Shown: piece after piece, positions 29,232-39,480 of the stretch | Layout: every line of letters starts with the position of its first letter | Numbering within the stretch: the first letter of the stretch is position 1 | From: Spirochaetaceae bacterium | Lineage (GTDB): Bacteria; Spirochaetota; Spirochaetia; DSM-27196; SLAA01 | NCBI GenBank assembly: GCA_007695055.1 | Contig: REEM01000124.1 | Coordinates: 1 to 58,844 of the forward strand | Direction: 5' to 3' | DNA length: 58,844 bases | Program-made: the position numbers and the translations under genes | The notes under the pieces: generated by a model | What the model saw: only the letters and a program-made list of their open reading frames with translations | The model's database searches: none | Told to the model about the DNA's origin: nothing

Positions 29232-29847
29232 AACCAAGCTCTCCACCGGAGTTCGCCGACGGCCGTGCCATAAAGGCGTCTTCTGGATTGGACATACGGA
29301 AACTTAATCGGTTCTGGACGATATCTATAAAGTAGGCCTCGCGTACGTTACAGTTCCTCAGTTCGGTATCAAAGAAATGTGCACCAATAAAACGTGAACG
29401 AGACAGATCGCAGTCGTCAAAAATAGCGTCGCTCAAATGGCATCCATTGAAGTTGTTCTCAACGAGCTCACATCGTCTGACCTGGAAATTTTGTAGCCGC
29501 GCTCCAGACAGCACACACTGAACAAAGCTGCAGTCAAGAAACTGAACCTCTTCATGTACCGCAAAATCAAAGGTGCAGTTAATAAATTCGCAGTCGCGGA
29601 AAATCATTTGATGGAATGCTGACCGGGAGAACCGACAGCAACGAAACTCGGATTTGGGTATATCGAGATCATGAAATGGCATTTGTGATACGTTAAGGCC
29701 GGAATAGTTACCGCCTGCCTGGAGGCTTTGGTAAATCTCGTTGCGATAATCCTCGGTATCCGGCAAATGCCGAAAGCAACGGGATCTCGCAAAGGCGGCG
29801 AAGTCGTCACATCCGCTCAGCTCGCATAGTCGATTGTCGAACATCAC
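29212..29847 (-). CDS. Pentapeptide-repeat protein
   Basis: FRDCEFINCTFDFAVHEEVQFLDCSFVQCVLSGARLQNFQVRRCELVENNFNGCHLSDAIFDDCDLSRSRFIGAHF. Confidence 0.85.
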   Translation of the reverse strand: MMFDNRLCELSGCDDFAAFARSRCFRHLPDTEDYRNEIYQSLQAGGNYSGLNVSQMPFHDLDIPKSEFRCCRFSRSAFHQMIFRDCEFINCTFDFAVHEEVQFLDCSFVQCVLSGARLQNFQVRRCELVENNFNGCHLSDAIFDDCDLSRSRFIGAHFFDTELRNCNVREAYFIDIVQNRLSFRMSNPEDAFMARPSANSGGELGYAPIHT

Positions 29848-29926
29848 CTGTAGGATACCGTATGCCCGCAGCGCTGTACAGGCATAAGCACTTGTCCTGG
29901 CACTGTATTCGGACTACAATTCGACT

Positions 29927-30247
29927 ATGATACCATGTTATCGTTGCGGGACACCCATTCCTGCGGACAAAGGAATCTACCGCAATACCGAGTGTGACAA
30001 CTGCGGAGCGGACCTCAAGGTCTGTCTGCACTGTGAGTTCTATGATCCTGCATCGCATTGGGAGTGTCGAGAAAGCATTCCTGAACGAGTGAAGGACAAA
30101 GACCGCGCCAACTTTTGTGACTATTTCCGTCTGCGGCGCGTCGGTTCGTCAAGCAGCGGGGCTAGCGCGGCTTCCGGGCCGGGTGCCTCACAGGCGCAGA
30201 ACACCGACTCGGCGTCGCAACTGCGACGCCTATTTGGCGAGGAGTAA
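29927..30247 (+). CDS. Small zinc-ribbon protein of unknown function
   Basis: CYRCG...CDNCGADLKVCLHC cysteine pairs. Confidence 0.65.
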   Translation: MIPCYRCGTPIPADKGIYRNTECDNCGADLKVCLHCEFYDPASHWECRESIPERVKDKDRANFCDYFRLRRVGSSSSGASAASGPGASQAQNTDSASQLRRLFGEE

Positions 30248-30292
30248 GAGAAGTAATGATCATGTGTCCTACCACCTCCCGCATCCCTCTGT

Positions 30293-31213
30293 ATGTCTGA
30301 GAAACACGCACCGCAGCTTGGAAGAGTTCTGCATGGAATCAACAACATATTCACTGTCAGAGTCGAGGATACGAGTTATCTCTGTCGCCTCAAAGGCAAA
30401 CGACTCAGCTCGGATGATAGACGCTACAACGCACTGGCACCGGGTGACGAGGTCTATTGTGAGTTAGATGTAGCTCAGTTGACGGGAATGATCACCGAAG
30501 CAGCACCACGGCGAAATGCCTTTGTGCGGTGGAACCCTAAGCGCAACGCGCCACAAACCATTGCCGCCAACCTGGATCTAGTATTGGTGCTCGCTTCGGT
30601 AGACACTCCTCCCTTCAGGCCTAGGTTCTTGGATGCGGTGCTCGTAGCCGCCGAACATGCAGGTATTGCTGCCGGTGTGGTGCTGAACAAGTTTGACCTT
30701 GGGCCCGACGAAGAGGTGCTCGAACGAATGGCGGTTTACGCCTCACTTGGGTACACGGTTTTTGGCTGCTCTGCGGTCGCTGGTAAAGGAGTCTCTGAGA
30801 TTCTCAAGGCAACCCGTGACCTTGCGGTGCTTCTGGTAGGACAGTCGGGGGTCGGGAAGTCGACCTTACTCAATGCGCTCGTTCCGGGTGCCGAGGCCAA
30901 GATCGGAGACCTTTCTGCAAAGTATAACAGAGGTCGTCATACCACTCGCTTTGCCGCCGCATTCGACCATCCCGAGGCTGGCCTTATTATTGATTCACCT
31001 GGTGTCCGGGAGTTTAATCTGCAGTTGTTTGAGGCGGGCGAACTTTCCTATACATTCCCCGAGATGCGTGAGCCCGCAACCCGTTGTCGCTTCTCTACCT
31101 GCACCCATTCACATGAGCCAGGATGCGAAGTGAGAGCTGCTTTGGAGGATGGCCTCATCCATCCTGACCGCTACGAAAGCTATTTGCGTTTACTTGACCG
31201 GAGTTGCATATGA
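30293..31213 (+). CDS. rsgA: Ribosome small-subunit biogenesis GTPase RsgA
   Basis: Circularly permuted GTPase: NKFDLG, LLVGQSGVGKSTLLNAL, IDSPGVREF, Cys/His zinc site CRFSTCTHSHEPGC. Confidence 0.95.
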   Translation: MSEKHAPQLGRVLHGINNIFTVRVEDTSYLCRLKGKRLSSDDRRYNALAPGDEVYCELDVAQLTGMITEAAPRRNAFVRWNPKRNAPQTIAANLDLVLVLASVDTPPFRPRFLDAVLVAAEHAGIAAGVVLNKFDLGPDEEVLERMAVYASLGYTVFGCSAVAGKGVSEILKATRDLAVLLVGQSGVGKSTLLNALVPGAEAKIGDLSAKYNRGRHTTRFAAAFDHPEAGLIIDSPGVREFNLQLFEAGELSYTFPEMREPATRCRFSTCTHSHEPGCEVRAALEDGLIHPDRYESYLRLLDRSCI

Positions 31214-33651
31214 CACCACACACCGAACAGGTTCTGGAATTCGGTGTTGTACGAGACGAACTTGTGGCATCCTGCCGCAGCACAGAGGCAGCCGCAGCGC
31301 TGCGGAACGCAGTGTTTTTCACCGAAACCACCAAGTTGGCCCACCATCTTGAGATTGTGGGCGAAGCCGAGAGGCGATTGCGCACACACTCGGATCCCCG
31401 TGGGCACTTCCCTGATATTGAGGAAGCACTTCAGCTGCTGGCGGTTGAGGGTTCGGTGCTGGATGAGCCCGATATCGCCGAGGTGACATCGTACATCCTT
31501 GCTGCGGGCAGTCTGGTGCATGAACTGCGAACTGAAGATGCCGACTGTCCCAGATTTCGCCTGCTCATTCATGAGCTGTTGGGCGAGGTCGAGGTACCGG
31601 TGCGCGCGGCATCCGGCATACGGCGACACTTTGACCCAACCGGGCGTTTTGACCCTGACACCGTACCAGAACTCAAGGAGCTTGCAACAACCCTACGGCG
31701 TTTGCAGTCCGACATTAGTCGCAGTGCTGGTGTGCTGATGCGAGACAGCTCCACCCAGGAAATGTGGACCTCGGACCAACCAACCCAACGTGATGGACGC
31801 ACCGTGCTGCCACTAAATGCCGACCATCGGGGACGGCTGCAAGGTATAGTCCACGAGCTTTCGGCAACCGGCCGAACGGTGTTCATTGAGCCACCTGAAC
31901 TCCTTACCCTGAATAACGAACGCATGGAGGCCGAAAGTCGGCTCCGGCATGCAATGAGCGCCAAACTACGCGAGTTTTGCGGCATACTCCGCGGTTTGCT
32001 GCCCGAACTTGCTCCAGTACGAGAGGCTGTAGCCGAGCTTGATCTTCTTCTAGCAAAGGGAGAGTACGCGGTTCGGCACAACTGCATTATCCCGGAAATC
32101 TCCCCTGATGGAGGAGGGCTACGTCTCATAGGCGCACGACACCCTATGCTCGGTTCCGGCGCAGTTCCTATTCGCGTCGAAATTGATTCCGATACTCGAG
32201 CCTTGATTGTCAGTGGCCCCAATACCGGCGGGAAAACCGTTACTCTGAAAACCATTGGGCTTTTCGTACTCATGCATCAATTCGGACTACCTGTGCCCGC
32301 CGACCCTGGTACTTCCTTGCCGGTATTTCAGAGTGTTGGGGCCGATATCGGTGACGAACAGTCAATTTCTGCCTCGCTTTCTACATTTTCAGGTCACATT
32401 CGAGCAATCTCCGATATCCTCGCTCATGTTGGCTCTCAAAGTCTAGTACTGCTCGATGAGCTTGGCGCTGGCACCGATCCAGAGGACGGCGCATCACTCG
32501 CCACCGCACTCCTTGAGCACTTTATAGAGGTTGGTGCCTTGTGCATATTGACTACCCATTTAGGCGCACTCAAGAGCCTTGCGTTCACACATAACGCGAT
32601 TCGAAACGCCTCAATGGAGTATGACCAGGCCGCCCTCGCACCAACATTTCGTGTTGTTTCCGGTGTTCCAGGTAGCAGTCATGCGTTGGAGATTGCTGCC
32701 CGGAACGGCCTACCTGGCGAAATTGTCCAGCGTGCTGAAAGCATCCGACGCGAAGGCCGTACAGAACTCGACCAGGTCATAGCCGACGTTCTGTCTCTCA
32801 GAGAAAAGACTCAAAAAGAGGCCGATCTAGCTGAGCAGGAGCGAAACAAGTATCTGGCATTGTCTGAAGCCCTCAATGAACGCGAACGTGAACTTGAGCG
32901 GCGCGAACTTGAGCTTCGTAAAGGACGAGTAACCGAACTTGAAGAGTTTGCAGCGGAGTCGCGTCGGCGTCTTGAGCAGCTTGTGCGCGAACTGCGCGAG
33001 GCCGAAATAACCAAGGAAAAGACCCAGGAGGCGCGTCGTTTTGCTACCGAGACCCAAGACCGAATAGACGAAGAAAAGCACGCATACCACCAAAAGCATG
33101 ATGAGTTACTGAAGCACGAAAGAGCAAACAGGCTTCCGGTCAATTATGAACAACAGCTCACAGCGCCTTTAACACCTGGGGTTCATGTTCGTTTATTACC
33201 AGAGGGTAAGCAGGGAGTTTTGGTGCGTAAAAACCGAGACGGGAGCTGGATCGTTTCGGTTGGGGCTCTCAGGTTGAGCTGTCGCGCAGAGCACCTGCAA
33301 CCGATGCAAGCGCCTACGAAAGGGGGCCAGAAAAGCGCAGCAGAGCGGGGAGGACGAGTACCAGCATACGAGTATGACACTGGCGCCCCCACGAGCTTAC
33401 GCGCGTCCACCGAGATCGACCTACGTGGTCAGTCATTGAACGAGGCCATCAGTGAACTCGAACGACAACTCGACGCCTGCCTTGTTGCAGGTCTATGCTC
33501 TTTTTCCGTTATTCACGGAGTCGGTGAAGGAGTCCTCCAGAAAGGTGTCCGAGCTTACCTGCGTGACCGACCCGAGGTGGAAGACGTTGCCTATGCACGC
33601 CCAGAACACGGTGGTTTTGGAAAAAGCATCGTCAGCCTGCGGAATAATTAA
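31210..33651 (+). CDS. mutS2: Endonuclease MutS2
   Basis: Walker A SGPNTGGKTVTLKT, LLDELGAGTDPEDGASLA, C-terminal Smr domain IDLRGQSLNEAISELE...VIHGVGEGVLQKGV. Confidence 0.96.
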   Translation: MTPHTEQVLEFGVVRDELVASCRSTEAAAALRNAVFFTETTKLAHHLEIVGEAERRLRTHSDPRGHFPDIEEALQLLAVEGSVLDEPDIAEVTSYILAAGSLVHELRTEDADCPRFRLLIHELLGEVEVPVRAASGIRRHFDPTGRFDPDTVPELKELATTLRRLQSDISRSAGVLMRDSSTQEMWTSDQPTQRDGRTVLPLNADHRGRLQGIVHELSATGRTVFIEPPELLTLNNERMEAESRLRHAMSAKLREFCGILRGLLPELAPVREAVAELDLLLAKGEYAVRHNCIIPEISPDGGGLRLIGARHPMLGSGAVPIRVEIDSDTRALIVSGPNTGGKTVTLKTIGLFVLMHQFGLPVPADPGTSLPVFQSVGADIGDEQSISASLSTFSGHIRAISDILAHVGSQSLVLLDELGAGTDPEDGASLATALLEHFIEVGALCILTTHLGALKSLAFTHNAIRNASMEYDQAALAPTFRVVSGVPGSSHALEIAARNGLPGEIVQRAESIRREGRTELDQVIADVLSLREKTQKEADLAEQERNKYLALSEALNERERELERRELELRKGRVTELEEFAAESRRRLEQLVRELREAEITKEKTQEARRFATETQDRIDEEKHAYHQKHDELLKHERANRLPVNYEQQLTAPLTPGVHVRLLPEGKQGVLVRKNRDGSWIVSVGALRLSCRAEHLQPMQAPTKGGQKSAAERGGRVPAYEYDTGAPTSLRASTEIDLRGQSLNEAISELERQLDACLVAGLCSFSVIHGVGEGVLQKGVRAYLRDRPEVEDVAYARPEHGGFGKSIVSLRNN

Positions 33652-33669
33652 ACACTAAGGAAGGAAACG

Positions 33670-34389
33670 ATGAAAAATGGACGATTAAGGGTTGCGCCGG
33701 CCGCGCTTATGCCTTACCATCCCGCTAAGGTGTTGAAAAGGTTCCGTGAATTCGGCCCAGCCGCGTTTGGAGTAGTGCTACTGACGCTGCTCACAGTGAT
33801 ACTGTTCACCGGCTGTATAGATATTGAAAGCAATCTCACTTTCTCTGACCCGGATACCGGTACTATTGAGTTTCGTTACCGCATGTACACAGAGTTGTAC
33901 CGTGCCACGGCACTTGACAGAGATCCTTCAGAACCCATGTTTCCAGTTTTGGAGTCTGATTTTGCAAGACTCGCGCGCATGCACCCGGACCTGGAGCTGC
34001 TAAGATATCGTCAGACTGAAGATGAGGGGCACGTCACCGTCACCGTAAGTTTGGCTTTCCTGAGCATAGACGGACTTAATTTCGCTTTTGGGGGTGGCAA
34101 TATCGTAACAGTTGAGGAACTTGACGACCACGTCGTTGTGAGTCAACAGTTTGGAACTCAGAACGATGCAGGAGCAACGAACATGACTGCACCCTATGGG
34201 TCTGCCGAGGAAGTTTTTGGCGATCTTATAGAAGGATATCGATTCGTCACACGTATCAATTCTCCGGCAAACCTTCAAGAAGTAGACCCGGAAAGTGCGC
34301 GCAGGAACGCGCGTAGGGCAGAACTGGAAATTCCGCTTTCTCGTCTCCTCGATCTAAAGGATACTGTACGACTTGAGGTTTCATGGTAA
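33670..34389 (+). CDS. Putative lipoprotein of unknown function
   Basis: Hydrophobic segment then lipobox-like VILFTGC. Confidence 0.55.
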   Translation: MKNGRLRVAPAALMPYHPAKVLKRFREFGPAAFGVVLLTLLTVILFTGCIDIESNLTFSDPDTGTIEFRYRMYTELYRATALDRDPSEPMFPVLESDFARLARMHPDLELLRYRQTEDEGHVTVTVSLAFLSIDGLNFAFGGGNIVTVEELDDHVVVSQQFGTQNDAGATNMTAPYGSAEEVFGDLIEGYRFVTRINSPANLQEVDPESARRNARRAELEIPLSRLLDLKDTVRLEVSW

Positions 34390-34441
34390 GATTTTCCTGC
34401 GTAGATTACGCTCCAGTGCCCAGGATGAGGCAAACACAAGC

Positions 34442-34470
34442 TTGATTAATGGAAATGCGTCGGCTATTAT
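34442..34470 (+). promoter_or_regulatory. Sigma70-type promoter of the V-type ATPase operon
   Basis: TTGATT, 17-nt spacer, TATTAT; about 50 nt before atpE ATG. Confidence 0.6.
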
Positions 34471-34521
34471 GTCGCAACGTTTCTAGCAATACATACCAAA
34501 TCAGAAGAAGGAAGACGCCAC

Positions 34522-35136
34522 ATGGATGTCCAACTGAAAGAGATTATCGAGAAGATTAAGTCCGAGGGTGTTCAAAACGCCGAGGCCCGGGCTTCTGAGA
34601 TTATTGCCGAGGCCGAATCTAAGGCCCAAGAGATTACCGCAGCCGCGGAAAAAAATGCGGCAGCAATGAAACAAAAAGCCGAACAAGAAGCAGCAAAGCG
34701 TGAAGAGTCTGGCAAGAGTGCGCTATCACAGGCCGGGCGTGACTTACTGATTAAGGTCGAGGCTCAATTACAGGCGCAGTTTGAGTCAATTATCAATTCC
34801 TCGGTTGATGCTGCCTTTACTTCATCAACCCTCGAGACCGCAGTTGTTGAAGTTGTTAAATCCTGGTCGGCTGGCAAAAGCGCGGATCTGAACGTATTAC
34901 TCCCCGAGAAAGAGTACACCAAAATTGAGCAGGGCCTACGTTCCAAATTAGCCGCGGAACTCAAGTCCGGACTTGAGATTAAACCTTTCCGGGACCTCGA
35001 GTCCGGCTTCCGCGTGTCTGAAAAAGACGGGGCTGCCTATTACGACTTCTCAGCGGCTGGTATAGCCGAGGTGCTGGTGAGGTTCTTGAATCCACGCTTA
35101 GCTGAACTATTGAAGAACGCGGCTGAGTCACATTAA
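34522..35136 (+). CDS. atpE: V/A-type ATPase subunit E
   Basis: Coiled-coil KIKSEGVQNAEARASEIIAEAESKAQEI; first gene of the ATPase operon. Confidence 0.88.
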   Translation: MDVQLKEIIEKIKSEGVQNAEARASEIIAEAESKAQEITAAAEKNAAAMKQKAEQEAAKREESGKSALSQAGRDLLIKVEAQLQAQFESIINSSVDAAFTSSTLETAVVEVVKSWSAGKSADLNVLLPEKEYTKIEQGLRSKLAAELKSGLEIKPFRDLESGFRVSEKDGAAYYDFSAAGIAEVLVRFLNPRLAELLKNAAESH

Positions 35137-35180
35137 CTCCCCCGGATTCGTAACCTAACGCACCACCGGAGGAGGAACCC

Positions 35181-35774
35181 GTGAGTCAGTACATTTATAC
35201 CGTTGCGAGCCTTCCGACACCGCATCTTGACAGCGATGTCTTCCTCAGTATTGAGGAATTTCTTGAGATCTGTCGTCGCTTCATGGGTGACCGTGACTAT
35301 GCCGAGTTGGAATCGGCCGTCGTACCGCTCAACACGGAGCAGGAACCTAGCAACCCGGTACTTGCTGAGTGGCACCGGAGAAAGAGAGGCCTTCAGAATC
35401 AGTTGGCGGTGCTCCGTGCAGCAAAAAAAGAACAGAGCGCGGACAAGTATGTGCGTCCCGACGCAGACGGACGTTCACACCTCGAAATGCCTGGCGTCCT
35501 GGAAGCTGCGAGAGCAGCGTCCCAAGAACAATCCCCCCTACGCGCTGAGGAAGTCCTGCTGCGCTGGGAATGGAATCTACTTGACGAGCTCGAAGTAGGA
35601 CACTTCTTCGATCTTGAAAGACTCATTATTTACTATTTACGACTACAGGTTCTGAGTCGCAAAGCACGCTTCAACAGGCCCGACGGCGAGGAGCGGTTTA
35701 AGGAAGTTTACCAAGGCGTCAGCCGCAACTTCTATGGCTCGGAGGACACTACGAAACCGGAGAACAACACATGA
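35181..35774 (+). CDS. DUF2764-like protein of the spirochaete V-type ATPase operon
   Basis: YIYTVASLPTPHLDSD...LLRWEWNLLDELEVGHFFDLERLIIYYLRLQVLSRKARF; position between atpE and atpA. Confidence 0.75.
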   Translation: MSQYIYTVASLPTPHLDSDVFLSIEEFLEICRRFMGDRDYAELESAVVPLNTEQEPSNPVLAEWHRRKRGLQNQLAVLRAAKKEQSADKYVRPDADGRSHLEMPGVLEAARAASQEQSPLRAEEVLLRWEWNLLDELEVGHFFDLERLIIYYLRLQVLSRKARFNRPDGEERFKEVYQGVSRNFYGSEDTTKPENNT

Positions 35775-37543
35775 CGGAAACACGCGGAAAGGTTGTCGGC
35801 GTTAACGGCAACATGGTAAGCGTCGAGGTTGACGGCAACATCTCACTCAACGAGGTTGGGTATGTCGTAATCGGCGATAAAAAACTCAAGGCAGAGGTCA
35901 TTCGTATTCGGGGAAACCGTGCCGAACTACAGGTTTTTGAGATGACTCGCGGCATTGGTGTAGACGACCCAGTAGAGTTTACCGGCGAGCTCCTTGCTGT
36001 TGAACTGGGCCCTGGGTTGCTGAGCATGATCTACGACGGTCTGCAGAACCCATTACCTGAGCTCGCAGAACAATGCGGATTCTTCCTGGAAAGGGGTATC
36101 TATCTGCCTGCGCTCAATCGAACAACCAAATGGACATTTACCCCAAAAGTAAAGGCCGGAGACACCGTCACCGCCGCTGATACGCTTGGTACCGTTCCTG
36201 AGGGTATTTTTGACCACCGAATCATGGTTCCTTTCGACATGACCGAGACCTACACGGTCAAGTCTATTGTGTCGCAGGGTGACTACACGGTTGAAGATCA
36301 AGTCGCGGAACTTGAAGACAGTAAAGGCAATGTCTCTCAGCTCACCATGAAGTTTGAGTGGCCGGTAAAACGAGCTATCAGCAACTACGAGGAACGCCTC
36401 AAGACCGGCGAACAAATGGTTACCAAGCTCCGCATTGTAGACACCTTCATTCCGGTCTCACTGGGGGGCACCTACTGCATACCTGGTCCTTTTGGCGCCG
36501 GTAAGACGGTTATGCAACAGATTACCAGTCGTAATGCAGAGGTCGATATCGTCATTATTGCCGCCTGTGGTGAACGTGCTGGTGAGGTTGTTGAGACCTT
36601 GCGTGAGTTTCCGGAGTTGACCGACCCACGAACCGGCCGCACGCTCATGGAGCGAACCGTTATTATTTGTAACACCAGCTCAATGCCGGTTGCTGCCCGT
36701 GAGGCCTCAGTATACACCGCGGTGACCCTTGCCGAGTACTATCGTCAGATGGGACTGCATGTTCTGGTTCTCGCAGACTCCACCTCACGCTGGGCTCAGG
36801 CTATGCGTGAAATGTCCGGCCGCCTGGAAGAAATCCCAGGTGAGGAAGCCTTTCCAGCCTATCTTGAATCGGTTATCGCGGGGTTCTATGAGCGATCCGG
36901 TCTGGTGCGACTCAAGGACGGAACCAAGGGTTCAGTGACTATCGGCGGCAGTGTAAGTCCCGCTGGCGGTAACTTTGAAGAGCCGGTAACTCAGGCCACA
37001 CTCAAGGTTGTGGGAGCGTTTCACGGTCTTTCACGCGAGCGTTCAGACGCCCGTAAGTATCCAGCTATTGATCCCCTTGACAGTTGGAGCAAGTACCCGG
37101 GTTCGGTTGACAAGGACGCGACCGAGTACGCACGCAACATATTGTTTCGTGGTAACGAAGTAGATCAAATGATGAAGGTTGTCGGTGAAGAAGGCACCAG
37201 CCTCGACGACTACGTCATTTACCAAAAAGGCGAGTTTATGGATGCCGTTTACTTGCAGCAAAACGCTTTTGACCCGGTAGATGCAGCGGTTTCGGTTGAG
37301 AGGCAGCAGCACATCTTCCGAGTCATGATGCAAATTCTTGCATCCAACTTCAATTTCGAAGGAAAAGACGAAGCGCGTATGTTCTTCAACGAGCTGCGCC
37401 AGAAGTTTATCGACTACAACGGTTCCGAGTGGGACGGTGACGACTTTAAGAAGCTCGAGAAAGCAATTCTTGATCAGGTTGAGTCAAAAAAGAGCGGTGT
37501 CGACCGCCTTGCCGTAGACATTCTCGAGACCACGAAAGCGTAA
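35771..37543 (+). CDS. atpA: V/A-type ATPase catalytic subunit A
   Basis: GPFGAGKTVMQQ P-loop, LADSTSRWAQAMREMSGRLEEIPGEEAFPAYL. Confidence 0.97.
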   Translation: MTETRGKVVGVNGNMVSVEVDGNISLNEVGYVVIGDKKLKAEVIRIRGNRAELQVFEMTRGIGVDDPVEFTGELLAVELGPGLLSMIYDGLQNPLPELAEQCGFFLERGIYLPALNRTTKWTFTPKVKAGDTVTAADTLGTVPEGIFDHRIMVPFDMTETYTVKSIVSQGDYTVEDQVAELEDSKGNVSQLTMKFEWPVKRAISNYEERLKTGEQMVTKLRIVDTFIPVSLGGTYCIPGPFGAGKTVMQQITSRNAEVDIVIIAACGERAGEVVETLREFPELTDPRTGRTLMERTVIICNTSSMPVAAREASVYTAVTLAEYYRQMGLHVLVLADSTSRWAQAMREMSGRLEEIPGEEAFPAYLESVIAGFYERSGLVRLKDGTKGSVTIGGSVSPAGGNFEEPVTQATLKVVGAFHGLSRERSDARKYPAIDPLDSWSKYPGSVDKDATEYARNILFRGNEVDQMMKVVGEEGTSLDDYVIYQKGEFMDAVYLQQNAFDPVDAAVSVERQQHIFRVMMQILASNFNFEGKDEARMFFNELRQKFIDYNGSEWDGDDFKKLEKAILDQVESKKSGVDRLAVDILETTKA

Positions 37544-37558
37544 GGCGGAGGAAGCAGC

Positions 37559-38878
37559 ATGCAGAAGGTATACAGCAAAATTGATGCTATTCAAGGCAAC
37601 GTTATAACCGTTACCGCCTCCGGAGTTCGCTACGGCGATCTGGCAACGGTAAACTCCGCCCACGGCACATCACTTGCCGAGGTTATTCGCCTAAACGGAA
37701 CGAATGTCTCGATGCAGGTTTTTACCGGCGGTCGCGGAATCTCAACCGGCGACGAGGTGCGATTCCTCGGTCACTCCATGAAGATATCCTTCTCGGACAA
37801 CTTGCTCGGTCGTATTTTCGACGGGAGCGGGCGTCCGCGTGACAACGGCCCAACACTCGAGGAAAACCTCATTGAAATTGGTGGCCCCTCGGTCAATCCG
37901 GCCCGTCGTGTTATACCGCGCAACATGATTCGCACCGGTATTCCTATGATAGATGTTTTCAACACCCTGGTTGAAAGCCAGAAGCTACCTATCTTCTCGG
38001 TTTCCGGAGAGCCCTACAACGACCTGCTTTCACGTATCGCGATGCAGGCCGAGGTCGACATGATCATTCTCGCCGGTATCGGACTCAAGTACGACGACTA
38101 CCTGACGTTTCGAGAGCAACTTGAGGAAGGCGGCGCCATGGCCCGAACCATCTTCTTTGTTCACACCGCCTCGGACCCCATTGTTGAGAGTCTCTTGGTT
38201 CCTGACGTGTCGCTGGCAGTTGCCGAGAAGTTTGCACTTAAGGGTAAACGTGTATTGGTGCTCCTCACCGACATGACAAACTTTGCCGACTCTATGAAAG
38301 AAATTGCCATTACCATGGAACAGGTTCCATCAAATCGTGGTTACCCAGGAGACTTGTACAGTCAGCTTGCTGCTCGCTACGAAAAGGCTGTTGACTTTGA
38401 GGGTGCAGGTTCCATAACCATTTTGGGGGCAACAACCATGCCCGGTGACGATGTCACCCACCCGGTTCCCGACAACACCGGTTACATAACCGAGGGTCAG
38501 TACTACCTTCGCAACGGCCGAATTGAGCCCTTCGGCTCACTTTCACGGCTAAAGCAGTTAGTTAACGACAAGACTCGGGAGGATCACCGCGCCATTATGG
38601 ATGGTATGATCCGCTTGTACGCGGCCTACAAGGAATCACTAGAGAAGAAATCTATGGGATTTCGCATGGGTGAGTGGGACAACAAACTGCTCAAGTACGG
38701 TGAGGCTTTCGAACGCACCATGATGGACCTCTCGGTAAACATTCCCTTGGAAGAAGCGCTGGACAAGGGGTGGGAAATACTCGCCGAATGTTTTGACGCT
38801 AACGAAACGGGACTGAAATCGGATCTTCTTAGGAAGTTCTGGCCGAAGCAAGAGGGGCAGCGACAGGAGAGCGCATAG
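37559..38878 (+). CDS. atpB: V/A-type ATPase subunit B
   Basis: [55 protein letters not shown]. Confidence 0.97.
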   Translation: MQKVYSKIDAIQGNVITVTASGVRYGDLATVNSAHGTSLAEVIRLNGTNVSMQVFTGGRGISTGDEVRFLGHSMKISFSDNLLGRIFDGSGRPRDNGPTLEENLIEIGGPSVNPARRVIPRNMIRTGIPMIDVFNTLVESQKLPIFSVSGEPYNDLLSRIAMQAEVDMIILAGIGLKYDDYLTFREQLEEGGAMARTIFFVHTASDPIVESLLVPDVSLAVAEKFALKGKRVLVLLTDMTNFADSMKEIAITMEQVPSNRGYPGDLYSQLAARYEKAVDFEGAGSITILGATTMPGDDVTHPVPDNTGYITEGQYYLRNGRIEPFGSLSRLKQLVNDKTREDHRAIMDGMIRLYAAYKESLEKKSMGFRMGEWDNKLLKYGEAFERTMMDLSVNIPLEEALDKGWEILAECFDANETGLKSDLLRKFWPKQEGQRQESA

Positions 38879-38881
38879 TTT

Positions 38882-39478
38882 ATGGGTGCAGTAAAACTGA
38901 CCAAGAACGAACTCAAGCGCCAAAAGGACTCTTTAAAACGCTTCAAGCGATACTTGCCGACGCTGCAGCTCAAGAAGCAGCAGTTGCAGATGATGATCCG
39001 GCAGGTCGAGCATGAAGAAGCACAAAAACGTGCCGAGCGTGAGGAAGTTCGTAAGATTCTGGACGGCTGGATTGAAGTATTTGGCGAACCAGTCGATTTC
39101 GAAAACCTACTTGAGGTTGAAAGTCTGGTTACCGAGGACGGCAATATTGCTGGAATTGACATACCAATATTCAAGGAAATTCGCTTCAAGGATATCGCTT
39201 ACGACCTCTTTGCTTATCCGCTCTGGGTTGACGCAGCGCTTGACAAGCTCAAAGAAATGCTGACCATTGATGCCGAGCTCGTGGTGCTTGAGGAACAGAG
39301 AAAACGACTGGAACAGGAACTACGCATTACGACACAACGTGTTAATCTCTTTGAGAAGGTAAAGATTCCCGAGGCACAAGAGAACATTCGTATGATTCGT
39401 ATCTACCTCGGTGATCAACAAACCGCGGCGGTTGTCCGAGGAAAGATCTCCAAGAACAAAATCGAGGCGGTGGATTAG
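38882..39478 (+). CDS. atpD: V/A-type ATPase subunit D
   Basis: VKLTKNELKRQKDSLKRFKRYLPTLQLKKQQLQ; C-term KVNLFEKVKIPEAQENIRMIRIYLGDQQTAAVVRGKISK. Confidence 0.93.
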   Translation: MGAVKLTKNELKRQKDSLKRFKRYLPTLQLKKQQLQMMIRQVEHEEAQKRAEREEVRKILDGWIEVFGEPVDFENLLEVESLVTEDGNIAGIDIPIFKEIRFKDIAYDLFAYPLWVDAALDKLKEMLTIDAELVVLEEQRKRLEQELRITTQRVNLFEKVKIPEAQENIRMIRIYLGDQQTAAVVRGKISKNKIEAVD

Positions 39479-39480
39479 CA

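Noticed and set aside
31569-32273. 234-aa minus-strand ORF
   Set aside because: Lies wholly antisense within mutS2; Ser/Arg-rich composition typical of shadow ORFs.
38626-39189. 187-aa minus-strand ORF
   Set aside because: Antisense across atpB/atpD, Ser-rich shadow ORF.
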